This document shows positions 1-8,227 of a DNA stretch of 64,000 nucleotides, in pieces. The stretch comes from Halolamina pelagica. GTDB lineage: Archaea; Halobacteriota; Halobacteria; Halobacteriales; Haloferacaceae. Every line of letters starts with the position of its first letter. The first letter of the stretch is position 1. The stretch lies in assembly GCF_900115675.1 (NCBI RefSeq), contig NZ_FOXI01000003.1:170767-234766 (forward strand), written 5' to 3'. The translations under genes and the position numbers were made by a program. Below the pieces are notes generated by a model. The model had not been told where the DNA came from, did no database searches, and saw only the letters and a list, made by a program, of their open reading frames with translations.

Positions 1-1
1 C

Positions 2-1213
2 GTCGCCTACTACAAGAACGTCTCCGGCGACGTGCAGGGCGACGAGATGCTCGTCGAGTTCGACGACTACTTCCTCCGTGCGCTGGAGGACAACGACCTC
101 GACGTCGAGGCGGTCAAGGAGGAGGCCCAGGAGCAGATGGCCAACAACGAGTTCGACGGCGTCGAGGGGCTGGAGACGGTCCCGACCGCGCTGGGCGAAC
201 TGTTCGTGGTCACCGGCGACTTGGACGCCAAGCAGCACGCCTCGATCCAGTGTGCGGCGCAGGCGGGCGTCGACTCCGCCATCTCGAAGACGGTCAACGC
301 GCCCAACGACGCCAGCCTCGAGGACGCCAAGGAGGCGTTCGAGTTCGTCTACGACAACGGCGGCAAGGGCGTCACCTACTACCGCGACGGCACTCGCTCG
401 AAGCAGGTGCTCACCACTCGCGCGGACAACACCGAGTTCGCCGACGAGGACGAGGCCGCGGAGCTGCTGGTCGAGCAGATCACCGAGGTCTTCGGCGGCA
501 TCGAGGGCTTCCTCGACAACGAGGACGTGCAGGCCGCACTCGACACGCAGGTCGAGAGCCTGCTCGCGGAGGCCGACGGCGACGACACGCCCCTCGGCCG
601 CAAGCGCCCGCGTCCGGACGTGCTCCACGGCGTGACCCAGCGCATCGACACCGGCTACGGGAAGCTCTACGTCAACATCAACGAGGACCCGAACACCGGC
701 GAGCCGTTCGAGCTGTTCGCCAACATCGGCAACTCCGGCGGCTTCACCGCTTCCTTCACCGAGGCGCTCGCCAAGACCATCTCCACCTCGCTGCGCTCGG
801 GCGTCGACCCCGAGGAGATCGCCAGCGAACTGCAGGGCATCCGCAGCCCGAAGGTGGCGTGGGACAAGGGCGAGCAGATCCAGTCGATCCCGGACGCCAT
901 CGGGACGGCGATGCGCCGGTACCTCGACGGCGAGATCGACAAGGGGATCCCCCAGCAGCAGACGATCGACGAACTCGACGACGAGGCGGCCGACGCCTCC
1001 ACCGACGGCGGGGCGACGACCGAGCCGCCCTCCGAGCCGACGGCGATCGACGTCGACGCCGAGCCCGACGCCGAGGAGGCGGCGTCGGAGGACGCCACGG
1101 GCGACCTGATCGCCTCCGGCGAGAGCCCGGAGTGTCCGGAGTGTGGCTCGATGAGCCTCTACTACTCCGAGGGCTGCAAGACCTGCGAGTCCTGCGGCTG
1201 GTCGGAGTGCTGA
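2..1213 (+). CDS. nrdJ: adenosylcobalamin-dependent (class II) ribonucleotide reductase, C-terminal part
   Basis: The reading frame is open from the first bases of the window, so this is the 3' end of a longer gene; about 403 codons are visible. The enzyme reduces ribonucleotides to deoxyribonucleotides using adenosylcobalamin as radical source. Family landmarks are the segment QAGVDSAISKTVNAPNDAS, the stretch RPRPDVLHGVTQRIDTGYG, and a cysteine-rich C-terminus (CPECG, then CKTCESCGW and a final EC). That tail matches the zinc-ribbon/redox end of class II enzymes, whose terminal cysteines pass electrons to the active site. An acidic, low-complexity linker (roughly residues 310-375 of the visible part) precedes the tail. 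A cobalamin adenosyltransferase that could supply the cofactor lies at 40076-40615. The family call is firm; the symbol is by analogy. Confidence 0.92.
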   Translation, partial: VAYYKNVSGDVQGDEMLVEFDDYFLRALEDNDLDVEAVKEEAQEQMANNEFDGVEGLETVPTALGELFVVTGDLDAKQHASIQCAAQAGVDSAISKTVNAPNDASLEDAKEAFEFVYDNGGKGVTYYRDGTRSKQVLTTRADNTEFADEDEAAELLVEQITEVFGGIEGFLDNEDVQAALDTQVESLLAEADGDDTPLGRKRPRPDVLHGVTQRIDTGYGKLYVNINEDPNTGEPFELFANIGNSGGFTASFTEALAKTISTSLRSGVDPEEIASELQGIRSPKVAWDKGEQIQSIPDAIGTAMRRYLDGEIDKGIPQQQTIDELDDEAADASTDGGATTEPPSEPTAIDVDAEPDAEEAASEDATGDLIASGESPECPECGSMSLYYSEGCKTCESCGWSEC

Positions 1214-1240
1214 GCTAGCGCAGTTCCCCTTCTCGCGGTA

Positions 1241-2635
1241 CTACTCCTCGGCCCGCGGCAGCGAGACCGTGATCCGGTTCCCGCGTTCCTCGCCGGCCTC
1301 GACCGAGACGGTGCCGTTCGACAGCTCCACGGCCCAGTAGACGAGCCAGAACCCCAGGCCGCTGCTGTGGTAGACGCTCGTCATGTCGTGGTCGCCCGTG
1401 AGCACGTCGGACTCGTACGACGGGATCGGCGTGTGGTCGTCCTCGACGACGAGTTCGGCGTTCCCGCCCGCGTGGCGCAGCGTGACCGTCACCCGTGGCT
1501 GGTCGTCGTCGCTGTGCCGGATCGCGTTCTCCAGCAGTTCCGTCACCGCCAGTTCCAACTCGGGGCGGCTGACGACGACGGTCGGTTCGAGCGACTCGAC
1601 CTCGATCACGCACTCGGCGTGCCGGTCGCGGACGCACTCGACGCTCTCCTCGACGACGCGGCGGAGGTCGATCGGTTCACTGGTCTGCTGGCCGGTGATC
1701 AGGTCGATCACCTCGCGTTCCTTCTCCGCGGTCTCGAGGAGCTGCTTCCCGACCCGACGGATGGTCTCGGTGTGTTCGGACGGCCCCGACTGCTCGCCGT
1801 CGATGAGGTCGGCCTGACCGAGGATGACGTTGAGATCGTTCCGGAGGTTGTGTCTGAGGAGGTTGTCCATCACGACCAGCTGGCGCTCGCGGCGGCGCCG
1901 TTCGGTCACGTCCCTGGTGAACCCCGTGATCCGGACCACCTCGCCGTCCCGAACGATCGGCTCCCCCTGCACCCAGACCCACCGTTCGTACGCCTCCTCG
2001 GGGTTGACGCGGTACTCGATCTCCACCGACTCGCCGGCCGAGAGGCGGGCCATCGCGTCCCGAACATCGTCGCGGTCGTCCGGGTGGACCGTGTCGAGGA
2101 ACGTGCTGGGGTCGGCCCGGTACGTCTCGGTATCCATCCCGTACACCGTCTCGAAGGCGGCGTTGACGAACAGCACCTCGGACCACTCGGCGTCGACCAT
2201 CCAGAGCACGTCCGGGGAGACCGTGGCGATCTCCTCCAGGCGCGTGGCGGTCTCCATCCGTTCGCGCTCGGCCTCCACACGGTCGGTCACGTCGCGGGAG
2301 CTGACGACGTAGCCGTCGAGTCGGTCGTCGACGAGGTTGTACATCCGGCTCTCCAGCCAGACCCAGCCCCCGTCGCTGGTCCGGTGGCGGTACTCGACGG
2401 TCTCCTCGACGAGCGTGTCGCGCTCGATCGCGCGGTCGAACGCCGCACGGGCCTCGTCGACGTCCGCGGGGTGGATGTACTCGAAGGCGTTCTCGCCGAT
2501 CAGCTCACACGGCTCGAAGCCGAGGATCCGCTCAGCCGCCTGGTTGGCGTACGTGAACGTCCCGTCGGCGTCGAGGAGGGCGATCTTGTCCTGGGTGTGA
2601 TCCAGGAGGAGTCCGAGTGATTCGGACTGCTTCAT
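1241..2635 (-). CDS. PAS-domain sensor histidine kinase
   Basis: A 464-residue sensor kinase. Two PAS domains follow one another (about residues 15-125 and 140-255; recognisable by LDADGTFTYANQAAERILGF and HPDDRDDVRDAMARL). Then comes a phosphoacceptor H-box of the haloarchaeal type (LLRHNLRNDLNVILGQ, His near residue 275) and a HATPase_c domain with an N-box (NAIRHS) and a G-box (GLGFWLVYWA). No transmembrane segment is visible, so it probably senses a cytoplasmic signal. The frame stays open far upstream, but that extension is antisense-like arginine-rich sequence; the ATG at 2635 gives MKQSES directly before the first PAS domain and is the sensible start. No receiver domain or partner regulator is adjacent. 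The ligand is unknown. Confidence 0.88.
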   Translation of the reverse strand: MKQSESLGLLLDHTQDKIALLDADGTFTYANQAAERILGFEPCELIGENAFEYIHPADVDEARAAFDRAIERDTLVEETVEYRHRTSDGGWVWLESRMYNLVDDRLDGYVVSSRDVTDRVEAERERMETATRLEEIATVSPDVLWMVDAEWSEVLFVNAAFETVYGMDTETYRADPSTFLDTVHPDDRDDVRDAMARLSAGESVEIEYRVNPEEAYERWVWVQGEPIVRDGEVVRITGFTRDVTERRRRERQLVVMDNLLRHNLRNDLNVILGQADLIDGEQSGPSEHTETIRRVGKQLLETAEKEREVIDLITGQQTSEPIDLRRVVEESVECVRDRHAECVIEVESLEPTVVVSRPELELAVTELLENAIRHSDDDQPRVTVTLRHAGGNAELVVEDDHTPIPSYESDVLTGDHDMTSVYHSSGLGFWLVYWAVELSNGTVSVEAGEERGNRITVSLPRAEE

Positions 2636-2721
2636 CGTCCCTAAATTAACCCGTGTGGGGATAACTCTCACGCAACGACGAGTTTTTCGAACCTGTCGTT
2701 CCCCCGCGATATTCCCGGGCG

Positions 2722-4227
2722 TTACGGCTCGATCGACTTCCGGACCCACCCGGTCGCTCCCGAGGGGCGAGTGCCGGCCTGCGCCTCGCTCTGTCGATCC
2801 CCGTTGCCGTCGATGGCTCGGACCACCACCTCGTGGTCGCTGCTCGCCTCGTACTCGTGTTCCCACATCCGCCACGCGTCGGCGGCCTCGCCGTCCGGTT
2901 CGGGCTCCTCGGCGTCGAGCGGCACCGCGCCCGGCAGCGGCTCCGACAGCGTCGCCTCGGTCCAGCTGTCGCCGCCGTCGGTCGACACCTCGACGGCGCT
3001 GATCCCGTCGGTCCCGGCGTAGGCGTGCCCGCCGACCCGGACCGTGCTGCCCTCGACGGTGGTGCTGTGGAGTTTGGCGACGGTTTTCACCTCGCCGGTG
3101 CCCTCCCAGCCCCGCTGCTCCCAGTAGCCGTCCTCGGGCTCGGTCCGGATCTCGATGTCGGTGAGCCACTTGGCGTTGGTCTCGCCCCAGTGGCCGGGGA
3201 CGAGCGTGCGCAGCGGCGCGCCGTGGCCCCGCGGGAGCGGCCGGCCGTTCATCCCCCACGCCAGCAGGCCGCCGTCCAGCGCCTCGCGGGGGAACGAGAC
3301 GAAGTAGTCGTCGGCGCCGTGGAGCGTGACACAGCAGCTCTCGGGGGCGCCCGCCTCGTCGAGCACCGTCGAGACGGGGACGCCGTCCCAGAGCGCGGTG
3401 TCGATCTTCGTCCCGTTCAGCGGGTCGCTCACACAGCGCAGCGTGACGAAGCGGCGCTCGGCGTCGAACTCCTGAAGCTCCGAGAGCGTGAACGTCCGCT
3501 CTTCGGGCACCTCGCCGGTGACGGTGAGGTCCCAGTCGCCCGGCCCGAGTTTCGGGTCGACCGAGGCGATGTCGACGGTGTAGAACCCGTCCGAGACGAG
3601 CGGATCGGCGTCGGGCAGCGAGAGCGAGCGTTCGTCGGCGGCCGACAGCAGCTCGGCGGCGCCGGGGTCCGGCGGTTCGCGGGCCGTGCCCTCCGTCGAC
3701 GCCGGCTCGCGGAGGCGGATCGCACTCGCCGCCAGCGCGGCGACGGCCGCGCCGCCGGCCTGGAGCAGGCGACGGCGCCCCGGCGGCGTCTCGCGGCCGG
3801 TCGGCCGGCCCAGGTCCAGCGTGGCGTTCGCGGCGGCGACGGCGAGCGCGCCCGCGATGCCGGCGCCCAGCGCGCCGAGGAGGCTGCCGGAGAGCACCAG
3901 CGTGAGCCCGCCGACGAGCCCGAGCGTCGCGAGCGCTCGATTGCGCGTGCCCTCGACGTATCGCCCCGCGAGCCCTGTCAGCGCCGCGTAGGCGCCGAGC
4001 AGCAGGACGCCGGTCGTGGCCACGAGCAGCGGCTGGGCCAGCTCCCCGAGCGATCTGACGTTGACGGCGACGAACGCGGGGGCCGCGTCGCGGACGAGCG
4101 CGGCCGCGCCGGCGCCGACGAACGCCGGGCTGTCGCCGGCGGCCAGCAGGGAGCCGGCGACGGCGGCGACCCCGGCGAGGACGCCGACCCCGGCTTCGAC
4201 CAACTGCGCGCTGCTCGGGCGGTTCAT
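2722..4227 (-). CDS. membrane-anchored sulfite-oxidase-type molybdopterin oxidoreductase
   Basis: A 501-residue protein in two parts. The first ~170 residues are hydrophobic with several membrane segments and end in GRRRLLQAGG followed by an alanine-rich hydrophobic stretch, which resembles a twin-arginine signal-anchor placed internally. From about residue 215 comes the oxidoreductase molybdopterin-binding domain: the conserved cysteine in FVTLRCVSDPLNG should ligate molybdenum, and LHGADDYFVSFP and PGHWGETNAKWLTDIE are family segments. A Mo-cofactor dimerisation-like beta domain lies at about residues 400-485. The catalytic part is probably outside the membrane. Substrate is unknown; sulfite, nitrate and methionine sulfoxide are known substrates in the superfamily. 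The gene stands alone on the minus strand. Confidence 0.85.
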   Translation of the reverse strand: MNRPSSAQLVEAGVGVLAGVAAVAGSLLAAGDSPAFVGAGAAALVRDAAPAFVAVNVRSLGELAQPLLVATTGVLLLGAYAALTGLAGRYVEGTRNRALATLGLVGGLTLVLSGSLLGALGAGIAGALAVAAANATLDLGRPTGRETPPGRRRLLQAGGAAVAALAASAIRLREPASTEGTAREPPDPGAAELLSAADERSLSLPDADPLVSDGFYTVDIASVDPKLGPGDWDLTVTGEVPEERTFTLSELQEFDAERRFVTLRCVSDPLNGTKIDTALWDGVPVSTVLDEAGAPESCCVTLHGADDYFVSFPREALDGGLLAWGMNGRPLPRGHGAPLRTLVPGHWGETNAKWLTDIEIRTEPEDGYWEQRGWEGTGEVKTVAKLHSTTVEGSTVRVGGHAYAGTDGISAVEVSTDGGDSWTEATLSEPLPGAVPLDAEEPEPDGEAADAWRMWEHEYEASSDHEVVVRAIDGNGDRQSEAQAGTRPSGATGWVRKSIEP

Positions 4228-4322
4228 ACGGTCGAAGTGGGGCTCCGCGAGGGAAAGCGTTCCCCCAGTGGCACGTTCGGTCCCCCGTAACTGCTTTCTC
4301 GCCGGGGGCTCGACTGCCGGGT

Positions 4323-4460
4323 GTGAGCGATCCGGAGCAGGAGGTCACGGCGCCGGGGCGACCCTGTCCCCACTGCGGCGAGACGATGGTCCACCGCCAC
4401 TGCGAGTACGTCTGCCCCCAGCACGGCGTCGTCTTCGACTGTGCGGACACGTTCTACTGA
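4323..4460 (+). CDS. 45-residue zinc-finger protein, HVO_2523 family
   Basis: A small gene starting with GTG at 4323. The product carries CPHCGE, a histidine/cysteine pair in HRHCEYVCPQHG, and ends with DCADTFY. The CxxC and CxxxC/H pattern fits one or two zinc sites, and the closing sequence is typical of the haloarchaeal HVO_2523 family of tiny zinc-finger proteins. In Haloferax volcanii HVO_2523 lies next to the phytoene synthase gene (as I recall it), and here crtB begins 154 bases downstream, so the neighbourhood agrees. Molecular role unknown. The GTG start leaves nine residues before the first cysteine. Confidence 0.75.
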   Translation: MSDPEQEVTAPGRPCPHCGETMVHRHCEYVCPQHGVVFDCADTFY

Positions 4461-4614
4461 CCGCGCGACGGGTTCTACCGACCGCGAGATCGGTTCAATC
4501 GATGTCACCGCACCGCACAGTTAAGGCACTCCGGGTCCAACTGCCGGTACGGCACTGACTTTTCGCTCGGCGTCGACGGCGCGGGCCGCGGCCGGCGAGG
4601 GTCACCGCATCTCC

Positions 4615-5568
4615 ATGGTCGAACAACGACAGCTCGCCCGAAGTAAACGGATCCACCGCGAGACTGGCAAGACGTTCTACGTCGCGACGCGCTTCCTTCC
4701 GGAGCGCGTGCGTCACCCGACGTACGTGCTGTACGCCTTCTTCCGCGTCGCCGACGAGGTCGTCGACGGCGACAACGACCTCGACCCCGAGGAGCGGACC
4801 GAGCGCCTGGAGTCGTTCCGGCGCGCGGCGCTGGGCCAGGAACCGACCGACGACCCCGTGCTCGCAGCGTTCGCGGAGATCCGCGAGCGCCACGACATCC
4901 CCGAGTCGGACGTGAACACGTTCGTCGACGCGATGGCGACCGACGTGGAGAAGGCACGCTACGAGACATACGGGGAGCTCCGCGAGTACATGGACGGCTC
5001 CGCGGCCGCCGTCGGGCGGATGATGACCGCCGTGATGGCGCCGGACCGCGCCGAGGCGGCGCTCCCCGCGGCGACGGCGCTGGGCGAGGCGTTCCAGCTG
5101 ACCAACTTCGTCCGCGACGTGCGCGAGGACGTGATCGAGCGCGACCGGATCTACCTCCCCGCGGAGACGCTTGAGGCCCACGGCGCCAGCCACGAGCAGA
5201 TCGCCCGCCTGGAGTTCGACGAGAACGTCGCCGACGCGGTACGGGCCGAGCTCACCCGGGCGGAGGCGCTCTACCGGGACGGCGTCGCCGGCATCGAGCT
5301 ACTCCCGAAGGACTGCCAGTTCCCGGTGCTGCTGGCGGCGATCCTCTACGCCGACCACCACCGACTGATCCGCGATCGCGACTACGACGTGGTGTCGGCG
5401 ACGCCCTCGCTGTCGACGCCGCGGAAGCTCTGGCTCGCCGCCCGGGCCCGGCTGGCGTGGTGGCGCAACCCCGACCCACTCGCCGTGTTCCGCTCCGTCA
5501 GCGCGGTCCCGAGCGACGAGACCGACCACCGGCTCCAACGGGCGACCGGGCGGCTGCCGGTTCCCTGA
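4615..5568 (+). CDS. crtB: phytoene synthase
   Basis: A 317-residue squalene/phytoene synthase, which condenses two geranylgeranyl diphosphates to phytoene, the first committed step to C40 and C50 carotenoids. The two aspartate-rich substrate motifs are visible (ADEVVDG near residue 45 and NFVRDVREDV near residue 165), together with the family segment YVLYAFFRVADEVVD. Length is normal. The gene runs on the plus strand toward the crtD-lyeJ-cruF operon on the opposite strand, with one nuclease-like gene between them. Its product would feed the phytoene desaturation that precedes bacterioruberin assembly. The ATG at 4615 gives MVEQRQLARSKRIH, which is the usual N-terminus of the family. Confidence 0.95.
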   Translation: MVEQRQLARSKRIHRETGKTFYVATRFLPERVRHPTYVLYAFFRVADEVVDGDNDLDPEERTERLESFRRAALGQEPTDDPVLAAFAEIRERHDIPESDVNTFVDAMATDVEKARYETYGELREYMDGSAAAVGRMMTAVMAPDRAEAALPAATALGEAFQLTNFVRDVREDVIERDRIYLPAETLEAHGASHEQIARLEFDENVADAVRAELTRAEALYRDGVAGIELLPKDCQFPVLLAAILYADHHRLIRDRDYDVVSATPSLSTPRKLWLAARARLAWWRNPDPLAVFRSVSAVPSDETDHRLQRATGRLPVP

Positions 5569-5577
5569 GCCGGCTTC

Positions 5578-6486
5578 TCAGTTCGGCGGCCACCAGTCCA
5601 GCGACTCGTTTCTGCTCGCGAGGTACTCGTCGGCGACGCCCGCTTCCCGGAGTCGATCGAGGCGCTCGCCGTGGCGCGCCCGGAGGCTCTCCCGCATCCA
5701 GCGGTCGTCGGGATCGTACTCGGGGTTCACCCAGAGTCGCCCGGCCTCGTCGAACGTCCAGAGCGCGGCGTCGAACGCGAAGTGGTGGGTCCAGTTCAGC
5801 AGGAGCGCGTTGCCGGGGTCCTCGGCGACGTCGGGGCGCTCGCTCCGCGGGAGGACGTGCGAGACCGTGAGCAGGCTCCGGTGGTCGATCTCGGTGACCG
5901 CACAGCGCCCGTCGAAGCGATCGTACACCGACTGCTTGAACGACTCCGAGACGCGCACCCCGGCCCGGGTCCGGGTGACGGTCCGACCCGCGGTGTCGTC
6001 GGTTTCGAACGGTGGCGGCGGCGGTTCGGGGGCGTCGACGCCCGTCCCGGTTTCGGAACCGTCGACGTGGCGCATCTCGAACTCCAACACCTCGCGCTCG
6101 CCGTCCGGGTCGGCGACCATCTCGTGGCCCTCGACGGTGACCTGTCCGCGGTACTCCCAGCCCGGGTCGTCGCCGGCCGTGTAGAAGAAGTAGATCGGAA
6201 CGGGCTCGCGCTCGGCCCCGATCAGCGCCGCGTTCCCCAGCGAGTCGGGCGACTGGTCGCCCTTGTCGGGCAGCCCCTCGCCGACGTAGGTGAACGTCCC
6301 GTCGGAGACGTCGTCGTCGTACGGTCCGTCCTCGCGGGCGAACAGCAGAACGTAGCGGTCGCCCTCGTCGTCGTTCCGGACGTTGATGCCCGAGACCCGG
6401 TAGCCGAAGCCGGTGTCGAACAGCGCCTCGATGTCGGCCTGTTCGTAGCGCTCGCCGCGGGCGATCTCGGGGTGGGGATGCTCCAT
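5578..6486 (-). CDS. SRA-like domain fused to HNH endonuclease
   Basis: A 302-residue protein. The first ~170 residues resemble the SRA/YDG-type PUA fold that reads modified bases: GYRVSGIN, then TFTYVGEGLPDKGDQSP and the basic strand YRGQVTVEG. A linker with five consecutive prolines follows. The C-terminal part is an HNH nuclease: DGRCAVTEIDH, then SHVLPRSE, then NALLLNWTHHFAFDAALWTFDE. The combination suggests a modification-dependent or sequence-specific endonuclease (inferred; not a characterised protein). It converges on crtB with nine bases between the stop codons. A comparable conserved gene may occupy this site in other haloarchaea, so it need not be a recent arrival. Composition matches its neighbours. 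Confidence 0.7.
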   Translation of the reverse strand: MEHPHPEIARGERYEQADIEALFDTGFGYRVSGINVRNDDEGDRYVLLFAREDGPYDDDVSDGTFTYVGEGLPDKGDQSPDSLGNAALIGAEREPVPIYFFYTAGDDPGWEYRGQVTVEGHEMVADPDGEREVLEFEMRHVDGSETGTGVDAPEPPPPPFETDDTAGRTVTRTRAGVRVSESFKQSVYDRFDGRCAVTEIDHRSLLTVSHVLPRSERPDVAEDPGNALLLNWTHHFAFDAALWTFDEAGRLWVNPEYDPDDRWMRESLRARHGERLDRLREAGVADEYLASRNESLDWWPPN

Positions 6487-6524
6487 CGACGGTGGCTCCA
6501 GCCTCGGCGGGCCGACTGTTCAAG

Positions 6525-7388
6525 CTACCGACGGGTGTCCGCCACCCACGGCAGCATCCCCGCGTCGAACCGGTCGGTCCGGAGCAGGCCGACGCCGATG
6601 CCGGCGGCGACGACGGCGGGGAGCCAGTTGCCGTAGATGGCGTTGACGCCGCCCCAGAGCAGGACGAAGCTCACCATGTCGTCGAGCGCGAACTCGCAGG
6701 CCTCCAGCCGCGCACCCAGCGCGGCCCGGTCGAACGTGGCGTCGAGGACCACTACCGCGACTGTCGCCGAGAGCACCCAGCCCGCGTAGTTCGACAGCGG
6801 GACGCCGTAGAACGCGCCGCCGCCCGCGTAGGACCAGAACCCCAGCGCGACGGCGCCGGGATCGAGCACCACGTCCATCGCCAGCACGAGCGCGATGACC
6901 GAGAGCAGGCGCGGCAGCGCGCGGTCGGCGAGGGTGCCGAGCAGGAGCAGACAGAGCAGGTAGGCGTTCGCGACGATGGGGAGGAAGAACACGGGGAGCG
7001 CCAGCGGGACGCCGCCGAGCATCGGCCCGAGCGAGACCCCGTACTCGAAGAAGCCGTAGGGCCAGCCCGTAGTGACGCCGCCGATCTCGATGGCGTAGGA
7101 GTACGCCGCCAGCGCGGCGACGCCCAGCGCCGCCCGGCGGTCGACCACGGGGAGGACGCCGACGACGAGCGGCGAGCGCATCACCAGCACGCCGGTCAGC
7201 ACGAGCAGCGGGTTGAACGCCAGCGGCTCGGGGAGCCAGCCCTCCGCGCTGGCGACCAGCGAGAGCGCGCCGACCGCGGGGAACACGACCGCGATGGTGA
7301 AGCGGTTCTCGCGGATGAGTCGCTCCAGGGCCGCTTCCCACGACCGGCGATCCGCGGGGTCGTCGGGCAGCCACGCGGCGACGCTCAC
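6525..7388 (-). CDS. cruF: bisanhydrobacterioruberin hydratase
   Basis: A 287-residue integral membrane enzyme with about seven or eight hydrophobic segments. It hydrates the C50 intermediate bisanhydrobacterioruberin (CruF-type 1,1'-hydratase family) to complete bacterioruberin. Family segments include YAIEIGGVTTGWPYGFFEY and DVVLDPGAVALGFWSY. The GTG start at 7386-7388 overlaps the lyeJ stop by four bases (GTGA), so it is the third gene of the crtD-lyeJ-cruF operon and probably translationally coupled. An upstream extension of the frame is out-of-phase lyeJ sequence and was not used. The assignment rests on operon context and resemblance to the Haloarcula/Haloferax proteins. Confidence 0.9.
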   Translation of the reverse strand: MSVAAWLPDDPADRRSWEAALERLIRENRFTIAVVFPAVGALSLVASAEGWLPEPLAFNPLLVLTGVLVMRSPLVVGVLPVVDRRAALGVAALAAYSYAIEIGGVTTGWPYGFFEYGVSLGPMLGGVPLALPVFFLPIVANAYLLCLLLLGTLADRALPRLLSVIALVLAMDVVLDPGAVALGFWSYAGGGAFYGVPLSNYAGWVLSATVAVVVLDATFDRAALGARLEACEFALDDMVSFVLLWGGVNAIYGNWLPAVVAAGIGVGLLRTDRFDAGMLPWVADTRR

Positions 7389-8227
7389 GCGGGCACCCCC
7401 ACGAGGCGGAGCAGGCCGCCGACGGTCATCACCATCCCCACGACGCCGTTGACGACCGGGAACCACCAGTACGCGCGATCCACGTCGACGCCGGCGCCGA
7501 CGGTCGCGAGCAGGAGCAGGGGGTAGACCGCGAGCAGCGCGCCGAGCCGGGGGTCGAGCAGGCCGAAGGCGACCGCGGCGAGCGTCCAGCAGCCCCCGCA
7601 GTAGAGGTAGGTCCGCGTCTCGCCCAGCAGGGTCGCCGTGGTCTCGATTCCGGCCGCGCGGTCGGGCTCGATGTCCGGGATCGCGGAGTAGGTGTGCATC
7701 CCCATCGTCCAGAGCCAGCCGCCCACGAGCGCTTCCGCGGGCGGGTGCGTCCCCGCGATCGCGGCGTAGGCGGCCGCGCCCGGGAGGAGGTAGAGCCCGT
7801 TCGAGAGCGAGTCCAGCAGCGGGCGGGCCTTGAACCGCAGCGGCGGCGCGCTGTAGGCGGTCGCGAGCGCGAGGAAGCCGGCGAGGTAGGGCCACGCGAC
7901 CCGCGGCGTGAGCGGGAACAGCGCCAGCCCGAGCAGCCCCGCGGCGGCGACGACGGCCGTGACCGCCGGCGAGTCGCGCCAGCGCGCCTCCGGGCTTCCC
8001 TCGCCCGATTTCTTCGGGTTCTCGGCGTCGATCTCGCGGTCGAACCGGTCGTTGACCCCGTAGAGGTAGACGTTCGCCGGGAGCAGGAAGTAGAGGAAGA
8101 GGACGGCTGAGAGGGGGGCGAGCAGGGCGCCGACCGAGTCGGCGGCGTAGGCGACGCCGACGAGGACGGGCCCGGCGGTGTAGAGCCAGAACCGCGGGCG
8201 CGAGAGCGTCAGCAGGTAGCGCAGCAT
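7385..8227 (-). CDS. lyeJ: lycopene elongase / 1,2-hydratase (UbiA-type prenyltransferase)
   Basis: A 280-residue membrane prenyltransferase of the UbiA superfamily. It adds C5 dimethylallyl units to the ends of lycopene and hydrates them, producing the C50 skeleton of bacterioruberin. The first aspartate-rich motif is visible as VNDRFDREID near residue 58, and a second acidic loop lies in AIPDIEPDRAAG near residue 175. About eight hydrophobic segments follow the usual pattern. The ATG at 8225-8227 overlaps the crtD stop (ATGA), and its own stop overlaps cruF, so expression is coupled with both. Confidence 0.92.
   Translation of the reverse strand: MLRYLLTLSRPRFWLYTAGPVLVGVAYAADSVGALLAPLSAVLFLYFLLPANVYLYGVNDRFDREIDAENPKKSGEGSPEARWRDSPAVTAVVAAAGLLGLALFPLTPRVAWPYLAGFLALATAYSAPPLRFKARPLLDSLSNGLYLLPGAAAYAAIAGTHPPAEALVGGWLWTMGMHTYSAIPDIEPDRAAGIETTATLLGETRTYLYCGGCWTLAAVAFGLLDPRLGALLAVYPLLLLATVGAGVDVDRAYWWFPVVNGVVGMVMTVGGLLRLVGVPA

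Noticed and set aside
1241..4450. Long minus-strand frame spanning the histidine kinase and the Mo-protein region
   Set aside because: Only the part from 2635 downward resembles a protein family. The upstream part is arginine-rich sequence antisense or out of phase with the Mo-protein gene, as is common in high-G+C genomes.
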